Shown: positions 1 through 6,250 of the stretch, in pieces | Layout: each line of letters begins with the position of its first letter | Numbering within the stretch: the stretch's first letter is position 1 | NCBI GenBank assembly: GCA_017989885.1 | Contig: JAGNPA010000111.1 | Span: 1-6,442, forward strand | Length of the DNA: 6,442 nt | DNA from: Aquabacterium sp. | GTDB taxonomy: Bacteria > Pseudomonadota > Gammaproteobacteria > Burkholderiales > Burkholderiaceae_C | Direction of reading: 5' to 3' | Made by a program: the position numbers and the translations under genes | The notes under the pieces: model-generated | Database searches by the model: none | Seen by the model: the letters and a program-made list of their open reading frames with translations, nothing else | Told to the model about the DNA's origin: nothing

Positions 1-25
1 TTGTGAGTAGGATGCCCCCCACCTT

Positions 26-994
26 ATGCCCGTGAGCCTCAAAGAACTTGCCATCATCAGCGCCGAGGCGCTGTTCGAAGCCAACCGATCGGCCCTGCAC
101 TGGGAGTGGGTGGCCGGACACGCCCACCCCGAGCGCCGGTTTGACGAGGCGGCCGTGCAGTTTGCCCAGTCGGCGGCCGACCTGGTGGGCTACCTCAACT
201 ACATCCATCCCTATCGCGTCCAGATCGTCGGGCGTCGCGAAACCGCTTACTTTGCCAACGCCACCCCTGAGGACCAGGAACGTCGCATCCAGCGCATCGT
301 GACCCTGGAGCCGCCCGTGGTGGTCGTGGCCGATGGCGAGATCCCCTCCGAAAAGCTGATGGCCATGTGCGGACGCGCGGGCATCCCGCTGTTCGTCACG
401 CAAGAGCCGGCCGGCCATGTCATCGACGTGCTGCGTGGCTACCTCACCCACCACTTTGCCGAGCGCAGCACCCGTCACGGGGTCTTCATGGACATCCTGG
501 GCCTGGGGGTGATGCTCACCGGCGAGTCCGGCCTGGGCAAGAGCGAACTGGGGCTGGAGCTCATCTCACGCGGTCATGGCCTGGTGGCCGACGACGCGGT
601 CGACCTCTATCGCGTCTCGCGCACCGCCATCGAAGGCCGCTGTCCCGAGTTGCTGCAAAACCTGCTGGAAGTGCGCGGCATCGGCCTGCTCGACATCAAG
701 GCCATCTTTGGGGAGACGGCGGTGCGCCGCAAGATGCGCCTCAAGCTGATCGTGCACCTGGTCCGCAAGGAAACCATGGAGCGCGAATTCGAGCGCCTGC
801 CCTACGAGCCCCTCTTTGAGGACGTGATGGAAGTGCCGGTGCGCAAGGCCGTCATCGCCGTGGATGCGGGGCGCAACCTGGCCGTGCTGGTCGAGGCCGC
901 CGTGCGCAACACGGTGTTGCAACTGCGTGGCATCGACACCTACAAGGAATTCACCGAGCGCCACCAGCGCGCCATGGAGCGCGGCGGCCACTGA
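26..994 (+). CDS. hprK: HPr kinase/phosphorylase
   Basis: Bifunctional cytoplasmic enzyme that phosphorylates and dephosphorylates a regulatory serine on the PTS carrier HPr. In betaproteobacteria, which often lack a complete sugar PTS, it is thought to work with the nitrogen-type PTS (PtsN/Npr). The 322-residue length is normal for the family. The N-terminal domain spans about residues 1-130. The C-terminal kinase domain follows, with His151, a P-loop GESGLGKS (166-173, Lys172), an Asp pair at 189-190, and the family signature [17 protein letters not shown] (213-229). A GRN motif sits near 282-284. The ATG at 26 has only a distant AGGA (9-12) upstream; a GTG two codons later is an alternative start. 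Stop codons at 4-6 and 8-10 mean an upstream plus-strand gene (ptsN would be usual) ends just before it or overlaps its first bases. The gene converges on fur with 9 bases between stops. Identity is secure. Confidence 0.96.
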   Translation: MPVSLKELAIISAEALFEANRSALHWEWVAGHAHPERRFDEAAVQFAQSAADLVGYLNYIHPYRVQIVGRRETAYFANATPEDQERRIQRIVTLEPPVVVVADGEIPSEKLMAMCGRAGIPLFVTQEPAGHVIDVLRGYLTHHFAERSTRHGVFMDILGLGVMLTGESGLGKSELGLELISRGHGLVADDAVDLYRVSRTAIEGRCPELLQNLLEVRGIGLLDIKAIFGETAVRRKMRLKLIVHLVRKETMEREFERLPYEPLFEDVMEVPVRKAVIAVDAGRNLAVLVEAAVRNTVLQLRGIDTYKEFTERHQRAMERGGH

Positions 995-1007
995 GCGTTG
1001 GGCTCAG
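991..1007. terminator. Hairpin enclosing both stop codons of convergent hprK and fur
   Basis: CTGAGC (991-996) is perfectly complementary to GCTCAG (1002-1007) across a 5-base loop GTTGG. The arms contain the hprK stop (992-994) and the fur stop (1004-1006, minus strand). There is no T-run on either side, so strong intrinsic termination is doubtful. A role in 3'-end protection or weak bidirectional termination is inferred. Confidence 0.35.
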
Positions 1008-1459
1008 CCGTGATGGTGTGAGTGCCCGCCGATGCCGGCCTTGGTCTGGCATTCCGGGCGGTTGCACACCACGTACAGCGACAGGGCATGGTCCTGCAGC
1101 TTGTAGCCGCGCTCTTCGGCGATCTGCTGCTGACGCCGTTCGATCTCGGCGTCATAGAACTCTTCCACGCGGCCGCAGTGCACGCACACCAGGTGGTCGT
1201 GGTGCTGCCCTTCGTTCAGTTCGAACACGGCCTTGCCGGCCTCGAAGTGGTTGCGCGACAGCAGGCCCGCCTGCTCGAACTGCATCAGCACGCGGTAGAC
1301 CGTGGCCAGGCCAATGTCCGAGCCTTCGTTGAGCAGGATCTTGTAGACCTCTTCGGCCGTCATGTGGCGCTGCGCGGCCTGTTGAAAGACCTCGAGGATC
1401 TTGATGCGCGGCAAAGTGGCTTTGAGCCCGCTGCTCTTGAGTTCTTCTGCGTGATTCAT
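1004..1459 (-). CDS. fur: Ferric uptake regulator Fur
   Basis: Cytoplasmic metal-dependent repressor that, with Fe(II), binds Fur boxes to shut off iron acquisition genes. With the start at 1459 it has 151 residues, usual for Fur. The winged-helix DNA-binding domain spans about 1-85, with the recognition region at 49-65 (IGLATVYRVLMQFEQAG). The dimerisation/metal domain carries HHDH (86-89), Cys92-x-x-Cys95, Glu107, His124, Cys132 and Cys137. These line up with the E. coli regulatory and structural metal ligands at an offset of one residue. The C-terminus ends in a His-rich tail (GGHSHHHG). An in-frame ATG four codons upstream (1471) would give 155 residues. I prefer 1459 because GGAG lies about 6 bases before it, while the upstream ATG has only AGGA about 12 bases away. 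It is divergent from bamE and convergent with hprK. The similar Zur, PerR and Mur proteins are less likely given the motif pattern and this neighbourhood. Confidence 0.96.
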   Translation of the reverse strand: MNHAEELKSSGLKATLPRIKILEVFQQAAQRHMTAEEVYKILLNEGSDIGLATVYRVLMQFEQAGLLSRNHFEAGKAVFELNEGQHHDHLVCVHCGRVEEFYDAEIERRQQQIAEERGYKLQDHALSLYVVCNRPECQTKAGIGGHSHHHG

Positions 1460-1499
1460 CGTGGGCTCCATCGTGCGGGCAGATCCTGATCGGCCCCGC

Positions 1500-1505
1500 T
1501 AGAAT
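1500..1505 (+). promoter_or_regulatory. Candidate -10 element for the bamE transcript
   Basis: TAGAAT matches the -10 consensus at 5 of 6 bases. No good -35 is seen about 17 bases upstream. A start near 1512 would give a leader of roughly 85 bases before the bamE ATG. The element lies 5 bases from the opposing fur -10, so RNA polymerase could not occupy both promoters freely. Confidence 0.35.
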
Positions 1506-1510
1506 GCCCA

Positions 1511-1539
1511 ATGATATCGACATGGCTCCGACCTTTGAA
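1511..1539 (-). promoter_or_regulatory. Candidate sigma-70 promoter for fur
   Basis: Read on the minus strand, TTCAAA (1534-1539, 4 of 6 matches to the -35 consensus) and TATCAT (1511-1516, 5 of 6 to the -10) are separated by 17 bases. Transcription would start near 1504, about 45 bases before the chosen fur ATG. An AATGATA stretch overlapping the -10 on the plus strand (1510-1516) resembles one half of a Fur box, but the other half is poor, so autoregulation is only a guess. Confidence 0.45.
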
Positions 1540-1597
1540 ACCGTCGGGCCATCTCGGTGCGCCTTTTGTGTCCTTCCGTTTGAACCGAGCCTCCCCC

Positions 1598-2146
1598 ATG
1601 ACGCAGACCCCGCTTCGCCGAGTCCTCCTTGCCTTGGCCCCCGTCGTGCTGTTGACCGCCTGTGGCAGCACCGGCAACGTGTCCTGGAGCAAGCCCGAGA
1701 CCCTGTTCGGCCTGCTGCAGCCCTATCGCGTCGACGTGGTGCAAGGCAACGTGGTCACCCAGGAAGTGATGGCCCTGATCCAGCCCGGCCTGGGCCGCGC
1801 GCAGGTGCGCGAAATCCTGGGCACGCCGCTGCTGGCCGACCCCTTCCACGCGAACCGCTGGGACTACGTCTTCACCATCCGCCGCCAGGGCGTGCCCGAC
1901 CAGAAGCGCAACATCACCGTCTTCTTCGAGAACGATGTGGTGGCCCGCTTCGACACGGCCGAGCTGCCTTCTGAGAATGAGTTCGTCGCCTCGATCGCCA
2001 AGCCGCTGGACCGCAAGGATCCGCCCGCCAACCTGACGCCCGAGCAGATCGCCAAGCTGCCCGAGCCCACTCAGACCCAGTCGGGTGCGCAGACCCCCCA
2101 GGGGGCGGTGCGCAGCTACCCACCGCTGGAAAGCGGCACCCGCTGA
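1598..2146 (+). CDS. bamE: Outer membrane assembly lipoprotein BamE (SmpA/OmlA)
   Basis: Periplasm-facing outer-membrane lipoprotein, an accessory subunit of the BAM complex that inserts beta-barrel proteins. From the ATG at 1598 it has 182 residues. It begins with a lipoprotein signal peptide: Arg7-Arg8, a hydrophobic stretch 9-20, and lipobox LTAC with the acylated Cys at 22. The SmpA/OmlA core follows, recognisable by PYRVDVVQGNVVTQEVM (42-58), LGTPLL (74-79) and FHANRWDYVF (83-92). Residues from about 125 to 182 form a Pro/Gln/Thr-rich tail absent from the 113-residue E. coli protein. The reading frame is open back to an ATG at 1511, but that start would bury the signal peptide 29 residues inside, so 1598 is chosen despite a weak ribosome-binding site. 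First gene of the probable bamE-dapB-exbB-exbD unit and divergent from fur. Confidence 0.93.
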   Translation: MTQTPLRRVLLALAPVVLLTACGSTGNVSWSKPETLFGLLQPYRVDVVQGNVVTQEVMALIQPGLGRAQVREILGTPLLADPFHANRWDYVFTIRRQGVPDQKRNITVFFENDVVARFDTAELPSENEFVASIAKPLDRKDPPANLTPEQIAKLPEPTQTQSGAQTPQGAVRSYPPLESGTR

Positions 2147-2159
2147 ACCTGGCGCCACC

Positions 2160-2179
2160 GTGGGCCTGCGTGGCCCCAC
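2160..2179 (+). terminator. Imperfect hairpin between bamE and dapB
   Basis: GTGGG (2160-2164) pairs with CCCAC (2175-2179). After a one-base bulge (C2174), CC (2165-2166) pairs with GG (2172-2173) around a TGCGT loop. A pyrimidine-rich but not T-only stretch follows (CCTTCTTGCC, 2185-2194). It might partly terminate or process the transcript after bamE. The evidence is structural only and weak. Confidence 0.25.
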
Positions 2180-2218
2180 CAAACCTTCTTGCCTTCAGAC
2201 CGTCCACCGAGTATCCGC

Positions 2219-3055
2219 ATGAGCACCGCCGCTTCCACCCCAGCCAGCCACTCCCTCCACGCCATCGCGATCGCGGGCGCGTCGGGCCGCATGGGGCGCA
2301 TGCTGATCGAAGCCATCCAGAACGCCCCGGATGCCCGCCTGGCTGGCGCGCTCGACATCCCCGGCAGCCCGGCCCTGGGTGCCGATGCCACCGCCTACCT
2401 GGGCGTCACCAGCGGCATCGTCATCACCCCCGACCTGCACGAGGGCCTCAAGAACGCCAAGTACCTCATCGACTTCACGCGCCCCGAAGGCACCTTGGCC
2501 CACCTGCGGGTCTGCCGTGAACTGGGCGTCAACATGATCATCGGCACCACCGGCTTCACCGCCGAGCAAAAAGCCGAAATCGACGACGCGGCCCGTGACA
2601 TCGCCATCGTCATGGCCCCCAACATGGCCGTGGGCGTCAACGTCGTCTTCAAGCTGCTGGCGCAGGCCGCCAAGGCCCTCAAGGAAGGCTACGACATCGA
2701 GATCATCGAGGCCCACCACCGCTACAAGGTCGACGCGCCCAGCGGCACCGCCCTCAAGATGGGCGAAGTGGTGGCCGAGGCCGTCGGGCGCGACCTCAAG
2801 GACTGCGCGGTGTATGGCCGTGAAGGCGTGACCGGCGAACGCGACCCGTCCACGATTGGCTTTGCCACCATCCGCGGCGGCGACGTGGTGGGCGACCACA
2901 CCGTGCTGTTTGCGGGCATCGGCGAGCGCATCGAGATCACGCACAAGTCCTCCAGCCGCGCCACTTATGCGCAAGGCAGTCTGCGCGCCGTGCGCTTCCT
3001 GGCCAACCAGCCCCATGGCCTGTTCGGCATGGACGACGTGCTGGGCCTGAAGTAA
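2219..3055 (+). CDS. dapB: 4-hydroxy-tetrahydrodipicolinate reductase
   Basis: Cytoplasmic NAD(P)H-dependent enzyme of the diaminopimelate pathway (EC 1.17.1.8). It reduces the DapA product towards tetrahydrodipicolinate, the precursor of lysine and of meso-diaminopimelate for peptidoglycan. From the ATG at 2219 it has 278 residues, normal to slightly long. The N-terminal Rossmann domain shows GASGRMGRM (20-28), DFTRPEG (85-91) and GTTGF (109-113). The substrate domain carries the family signature [15 protein letters not shown] (164-178), in which His166, His167 and Lys170 correspond to the E. coli catalytic and substrate-binding residues. It ends with a conserved [11 protein letters not shown] region (219-229). 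A TTG ten codons upstream (2189) is possible but adds a non-conserved tail. The ribosome-binding site is poor. It lies 72 bases after bamE and 24 bases before exbB, consistent with co-transcription. Confidence 0.96.
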   Translation: MSTAASTPASHSLHAIAIAGASGRMGRMLIEAIQNAPDARLAGALDIPGSPALGADATAYLGVTSGIVITPDLHEGLKNAKYLIDFTRPEGTLAHLRVCRELGVNMIIGTTGFTAEQKAEIDDAARDIAIVMAPNMAVGVNVVFKLLAQAAKALKEGYDIEIIEAHHRYKVDAPSGTALKMGEVVAEAVGRDLKDCAVYGREGVTGERDPSTIGFATIRGGDVVGDHTVLFAGIGERIEITHKSSSRATYAQGSLRAVRFLANQPHGLFGMDDVLGLK

Positions 3056-3079
3056 ACCACCCGGCGCACGCACCGCACC

Positions 3080-3730
3080 ATGGAAGGTCTGGCAACGTAC
3101 TGGCAGCAAGCGGACACCGTGGGCCGGGCCGTGGGCCTGATGCTCTTGCTGATGTCCGTCAGCACCTGGGCCGTGATCTTCTGGAAAGCCTGGATGCTGA
3201 CGCGGGCGCGCCGCGATCTGGCGGTGGGCACCAGCGCCTTCTGGCGTGCCGCCGACCTGGCCTCCGCCCGCTCGGCCCTGCAAACGCTGGACCGCGACGG
3301 CGTGCTGCTGCCCCTGGTTGAGGCCGTGCAGGCCCCTGAAGCCCCCGGCACCCTGGCCACCCGCGCCTTGCCCGAAGCCCAGCTCACCCGCCGCCTGCGC
3401 GACAGCCTGCATGGCGTGCTCGCGCGCCTGCAGGCCGGTCAGGTGCTGCTGGCCTCGGTGGGGGCTGTGTCGCCCTTTGTGGGCCTGTTTGGCACGGTCT
3501 GGGGCGTGTTCCACGCCATGCAGGCCATCAGCCAGTCGGGCTCGGCGGCGCTCGATCAGGTCGCCGGCCCGGTGGGCGAGGCCCTCATCATGACGGCCGC
3601 CGGCCTGGCCGTGGCCATCCCGGCGGTGCTGGCCTACAACCTCTTTGGCAAGCGCATTGCGCAAATCGAGGCCGACCTGGAAGGCTTCGCGCTCGACCTG
3701 CGCGACACCTTGCTGTCACGGGCTGACTGA
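3080..3730 (+). CDS. exbB: ExbB/TolQ/MotA-family proton channel subunit
   Basis: Inner-membrane protein of the ExbB/TolQ/MotA family. Five ExbB surround two ExbD and use the proton-motive force to energise TonB. The 216 residues are a little shorter than E. coli ExbB (244) or TolQ (230). The sequence shows three hydrophobic segments at about 17-39, 119-145 and 165-188, separated by a cytoplasmic loop of about 80 residues (40-118). The second segment holds the conserved channel region SVGAVSPFVGLFGTVWGVF (126-144). The third contains GEALIMTAAGLAVAIPAV (166-183), with the Thr172 typical of the pore. It follows dapB by 24 bases and precedes exbD by 12 bases, which supports a functional pair. 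The assignment to ExbB rather than TolQ is the usual naming for this locus. No tolA, tolB, pal or tonB is present to settle it. Confidence 0.88.
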   Translation: MEGLATYWQQADTVGRAVGLMLLLMSVSTWAVIFWKAWMLTRARRDLAVGTSAFWRAADLASARSALQTLDRDGVLLPLVEAVQAPEAPGTLATRALPEAQLTRRLRDSLHGVLARLQAGQVLLASVGAVSPFVGLFGTVWGVFHAMQAISQSGSAALDQVAGPVGEALIMTAAGLAVAIPAVLAYNLFGKRIAQIEADLEGFALDLRDTLLSRAD

Positions 3731-3742
3731 GGCATTGCCGCC

Positions 3743-4177
3743 ATGGCTTTCGGCCGCCTGACACGACCCCAGGGCCAGCGCCCTTTCAGCGACATCAACA
3801 TGACGCCGCTGATCGACGTCATGCTGGTGCTGCTGATCATTTTCATGGTCACAGCGCCCTTGCTGACGGCCCGATTGCCGCTGGATTTGCCCAAGGCCAA
3901 TGCGCCGTTGGCCGCCACCCCGCCTGCCGCGCTGCAGGTGGCCTTGCGGGCCGACGGGCGTGTCTACCTCGATGAGCAGCCGAGCACGCTGGCCGCACTG
4001 GCCAACCGGGCGGCTGCCTTGGCGCGCCAGCAGCCCGACACCGAAGTGCAACTGCGCGCCGACCAGAGCGTGCCTTACGGCCGTGTGGCCGAACTCATCG
4101 GCGTGATCCAGCAGGCCGGCCTGCAACGCGTGGCCTTCGTCACCGAGGCTGCGCCGGACGCCGCACCAGCGCCCTGA
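3743..4177 (+). CDS. exbD: ExbD/TolR-family energy transducer subunit
   Basis: Single-pass inner-membrane partner of ExbB. Its 144 residues match the family's usual size. A short cytoplasmic N-terminus ends in FSDINMTPLIDVML (15-28). The transmembrane helix runs at about 23-40, with Asp25, the essential protonatable residue of ExbD, at the same number as in E. coli. A periplasmic domain follows (about 45-135), with the family-typical VALRADGRVYLDE strand pattern (66-78) and VQLRADQSVPYGRVAELI (102-119). The last residues are Ala/Pro-rich. GAGG lies 10 bases before the ATG. It is the last gene of the probable bamE-dapB-exbB-exbD unit. As with its neighbour, TolR cannot be excluded by sequence alone, but a solitary two-gene pair is more typical of ExbBD. 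Confidence 0.9.
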   Translation: MAFGRLTRPQGQRPFSDINMTPLIDVMLVLLIIFMVTAPLLTARLPLDLPKANAPLAATPPAALQVALRADGRVYLDEQPSTLAALANRAAALARQQPDTEVQLRADQSVPYGRVAELIGVIQQAGLQRVAFVTEAAPDAAPAP

Positions 4178-4324
4178 ACGTCGCCGGTGTCCCCTGGTGG
4201 CGCCCCCGTGAATGGGCGGTGTCGGCTCGACACGACAGCGCCGCGCCAGCGGAGCCGCAGGCTGACACAGCCCCATTGATGCGGCGCACAATGGGTTCAC
4301 GTTGACTGTTGGTCAGGACCTGAG
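4178..4324. other. Intergenic region between exbD and amn, with weak hairpins
   Basis: No gene is seen in these 147 bases. They hold two short inverted repeats. CGCCC (4201-4205) pairs with GGGCG (4214-4218), and GTGTCG (4219-4224) pairs with CGACAC (4228-4233) over a 3-base loop. No T-run follows, so a classical terminator for the exbD transcript is not evident. The right third probably holds the amn promoter and ribosome-binding site. Confidence 0.4.
4262..4292 (+). promoter_or_regulatory. Candidate promoter for amn
   Basis: CTGACA (4262-4267, 5 of 6 to the -35 consensus) and CACAAT (4287-4292, 4 of 6 to the -10) are separated by 19 bases, longer than optimal. Transcription would start near 4299, leaving a short leader. 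A good ribosome-binding site, AGGA (4315-4318), lies 6 bases before the amn ATG. Confidence 0.3.
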
Positions 4325-5824
4325 ATGGCAGCCCCGAAGTTCCCCACCCAGCGATTCGACCAGGCCGAAGCGGCACTGGCCTACGTGAACCAGCTCTACG
4401 ACGCGCAGATCGCGCACCTGCGTGAGGCCTTGCAGCGTTTCGTGGCCGGTGAAACCTTCCGGCACCCGGTGCGCGCCAAGTACCCCTTCGTGCGCATCCA
4501 CACCGACACCGTGGCCCGCGCCGACTCGCGTCTGTCCTACGGCTTCGTGGCCGGCCCCGGCACCTACGAAACCACGCTGACCCGGCCTGACCTGTATGCC
4601 GATTACTACCGCGAGCAGTTCGCGCTGCTGCTGGGCAACCACGGCGTCTCGCTGGAAGTGGGCTTGGGGGCAGACCCCATCCCCATCCACTTCAGCCTGG
4701 GCGAACACCAGCACCTCGAAGGCAGCCTCTCGCCCGATCGCCGCCTGCTGCTGAGCGACCTGTTCGACCTGCCTGACCTGGCCTCGATGGACGACGGCAT
4801 CGCCAACGGCACCTACGACCGTCGGGGTGGCGCTCCCCGGCCGCTGGCGCTGTTCACCGCGCCGCGCGTGGACTACTCGCTGCACCGCCTGCGCCACTAC
4901 ACCGGCACCTCGCCCGAGCACTTCCAGAACTTCGTGCTGTTCACGAACTACCAGTTCTACATCGACGAGTTCGTGCGCATGGGCCATGAGCTGATGCGCC
5001 ATGCCCCCGACCCGGCCCACCCGCGCGACGACGATGACTGCATCGCCTTCATCGAGCCCGGCAACGTGATCACCCGCCGCGTCGGGCAGGCCGTCGAGGC
5101 CATCGATGCCCTGGGGTCCGTGCCGCCGCGCCTGCCGCAGATGCCGGCCTACCACCTGGTGCGCAAGGACCGCACCGGCGTCACCATGGTCAACATCGGG
5201 GTGGGGCCGGCCAATGCCAAGACCATCACCGACCACATCGCGGTGCTGCGCCCGCACGCCTGGATCATGCTGGGCCACTGCGCGGGCCTGCGCAACTCAC
5301 AGCAACTGGGCGACTATGTGCTGGCGCACGGCTACGTCCGTGAAGACCATGTGCTCGACGAAGACCTGCCGCTGTGGGTGCCGATCCCGCCGCTGGCCGA
5401 AATCCAGCTGGCGCTGGAAGGCGCGGTGGCCGATGTGACCAAATTACACGGCTACGAGCTCAAGCGCATCATGCGCACCGGCACGGTGGCGTCCACCGAC
5501 AACCGCAACTGGGAGCTGCTGCCCCAGCGCGAGCCCGAACGGCGTTTCAGCCAGAGCCGCGCGGTGGCACTGGACATGGAAAGCGCCACCATTGCCGCCA
5601 ACGGCTTCCGGTTTCGGGTGCCCTACGGCACCTTGCTGTGCGTGAGCGACAAGCCGCTGCACGGCGAGCTCAAGCTGCCGGGCATGGCCAACCAGTTCTA
5701 CCGCGAACGGGTTGATCAGCACCTGCGCATCGGGCTGCGCGCCCTGGAGCGCCTGCGCGCCAACCGGGCCGAACAACTGCACAGCCGCAAGCTGCGCAGC
5801 TTTGCCGAAGTGGCGTTTCAGTGA
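4325..5824 (+). CDS. amn: AMP nucleosidase
   Basis: Cytoplasmic enzyme (EC 3.2.2.4) that hydrolyses AMP to adenine and ribose 5-phosphate, controlling the adenylate pool and salvage. The 499 residues are close to E. coli Amn (484). An N-terminal AMP nucleosidase-specific domain (about 1-190) includes the conserved KYPFVRI (52-58) and SYGFVAGPGTYETTLTRP (71-88). The C-terminal nucleoside-phosphorylase-like catalytic domain shows VNIGVGPANAKTITDHIA (289-306), GHCAGLRNSQQLGDYV (317-332), DMESATIAANGFRFRVPYG (417-435) and CVSDKPLHGE (439-448). Asp442 is in the position of the catalytic Asp and Glu419 in the position of the ribose-binding Glu of the family. The ATG is preceded by AGGA at 6 bases. 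It is separated from exbD by 147 bases, so it is probably its own transcription unit, and it ends at a strong hairpin. I see no frameshift or missing motif. Confidence 0.96.
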   Translation: MAAPKFPTQRFDQAEAALAYVNQLYDAQIAHLREALQRFVAGETFRHPVRAKYPFVRIHTDTVARADSRLSYGFVAGPGTYETTLTRPDLYADYYREQFALLLGNHGVSLEVGLGADPIPIHFSLGEHQHLEGSLSPDRRLLLSDLFDLPDLASMDDGIANGTYDRRGGAPRPLALFTAPRVDYSLHRLRHYTGTSPEHFQNFVLFTNYQFYIDEFVRMGHELMRHAPDPAHPRDDDDCIAFIEPGNVITRRVGQAVEAIDALGSVPPRLPQMPAYHLVRKDRTGVTMVNIGVGPANAKTITDHIAVLRPHAWIMLGHCAGLRNSQQLGDYVLAHGYVREDHVLDEDLPLWVPIPPLAEIQLALEGAVADVTKLHGYELKRIMRTGTVASTDNRNWELLPQREPERRFSQSRAVALDMESATIAANGFRFRVPYGTLLCVSDKPLHGELKLPGMANQFYRERVDQHLRIGLRALERLRANRAEQLHSRKLRSFAEVAFQ

Positions 5825-5831
5825 GGAGGGC

Positions 5832-5851
5832 AGGGGCCTGAGGAGGCCCCT
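5832..5851. terminator. GC-rich terminator hairpin between convergent amn and higA-like gene
   Basis: AGGGGCCT (5832-5839) and AGGCCCCT (5844-5851) form a perfect 8-bp stem with a 4-base GAGG loop, 8 bases after the amn stop. Only a short T-containing tail (TTGCT) follows on the plus strand and none on the minus strand. It fits an intrinsic terminator for amn and possibly for the opposing gene. An alternative stem, GCCTGAG (5836-5842) with CTCAGGC (5854-5860), overlaps it and cannot form at the same time. Confidence 0.65.
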
Positions 5852-5854
5852 TGC

Positions 5855-6172
5855 TCAGGCGGCCTTCAGCTCGCCGTGCAGTTCGTTGGCGGGCGCGACT
5901 TCGCGCCGGATCTGCTCACCGGCCAACTCGGCCGCCACGCGCAGGTCATACGCGGTTTGCAGGTCCATCCAGTACTGCGGCGCGGTGCCGAAGTAGCGCG
6001 CCAGGCGCAGGGCCGAGTCCGGGCTGATGCCACGGCGTTCGCGCACGATGTCGTTGACGCGGGGGGCGGGCACATGCAGGCGGATGGCCAAGCCGCTGGC
6101 AGACAGGCCTTGGGGTTCCATGAACTGGGCGCGCAAGATGGCGCCGGGGTGTACTGCGGGGGTGGTCGTCAT
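5855..6172 (-). CDS. higA: HigA-family antitoxin / XRE-type regulator without an adjacent toxin
   Basis: A 105-residue DNA-binding protein of the HigA/VapI addiction-module antitoxin group. In complete loci it neutralises the mRNA-cleaving toxin HigB and represses its own promoter. The sequence starts MTTTPAVHPGAILRAQFMEP, where HPG-x-I-L-x-x-x-F-M/L is typical of the group. A helix-turn-helix follows (about 23-62, with LSASGLAIRLHVPAPRVNDIV and RRGISPDSALRLARYFGT). After it comes QYWMDLQTAYDL (66-77), highly characteristic of HigA antitoxins. The C-terminal tail is charged and Ala-rich. The frame is open back to 6376, but that extension lacks family similarity and overlaps the divergent gene, so I choose the ATG at 6172. 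Its ribosome-binding site is weak. The toxin gene normally lies directly upstream of higA; here only intergenic DNA and a divergent regulator are present, so this copy appears to be an orphan. Confidence 0.85.
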   Translation of the reverse strand: MTTTPAVHPGAILRAQFMEPQGLSASGLAIRLHVPAPRVNDIVRERRGISPDSALRLARYFGTAPQYWMDLQTAYDLRVAAELAGEQIRREVAPANELHGELKAA

Positions 6173-6230
6173 GAGGACTCGGGGTTGCTCGTCGATATGC
6201 GTTCGATCGTATGGGGTTTTCCCTTGCTCG

Positions 6231-6250
6231 ATTGTCGCTTGAGAGACAAT
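6231..6250. repeat. 20-bp imperfect palindrome, candidate operator
   Basis: ATTGTC (6231-6236) and GACAAT (6245-6250) are exact inverted arms around an 8-base centre in which CT and AG also pair (16 of 20 positions symmetric). Its size and position between divergent regulator genes suit a dimeric helix-turn-helix protein, most simply the HigA-like protein repressing itself. This is inference. Confidence 0.45.

Noticed and set aside
1022..1489. Plus-strand open frame of 155 codons opposite fur
   Set aside because: It mirrors the fur coding region, and the Fur protein motifs are decisive for the minus strand.
1511..1597. N-terminal extension of BamE from an ATG at 1511
   Set aside because: It would place 29 residues before the lipoprotein signal peptide and starts inside the predicted promoter region.
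1499..2182. Minus-strand open frame of 227 codons opposite bamE
   Set aside because: The bamE frame has a signal peptide, lipobox and conserved core, while the opposite frame has no recognisable feature and would also cover the fur promoter.
2195..3664. Minus-strand open frame of 489 codons opposite dapB and exbB
   Set aside because: It runs antisense to two well-recognised genes, its product is low-complexity (Gly, His, Gln, Ala-rich) with no recognisable domain, and long antisense frames are expected at this G+C content.
4313..5278. Minus-strand open frame of 321 codons opposite amn
   Set aside because: It is antisense to the highly conserved amn and gives a Val/Gly/His/Gln-rich product without domains, which is a codon-bias shadow.
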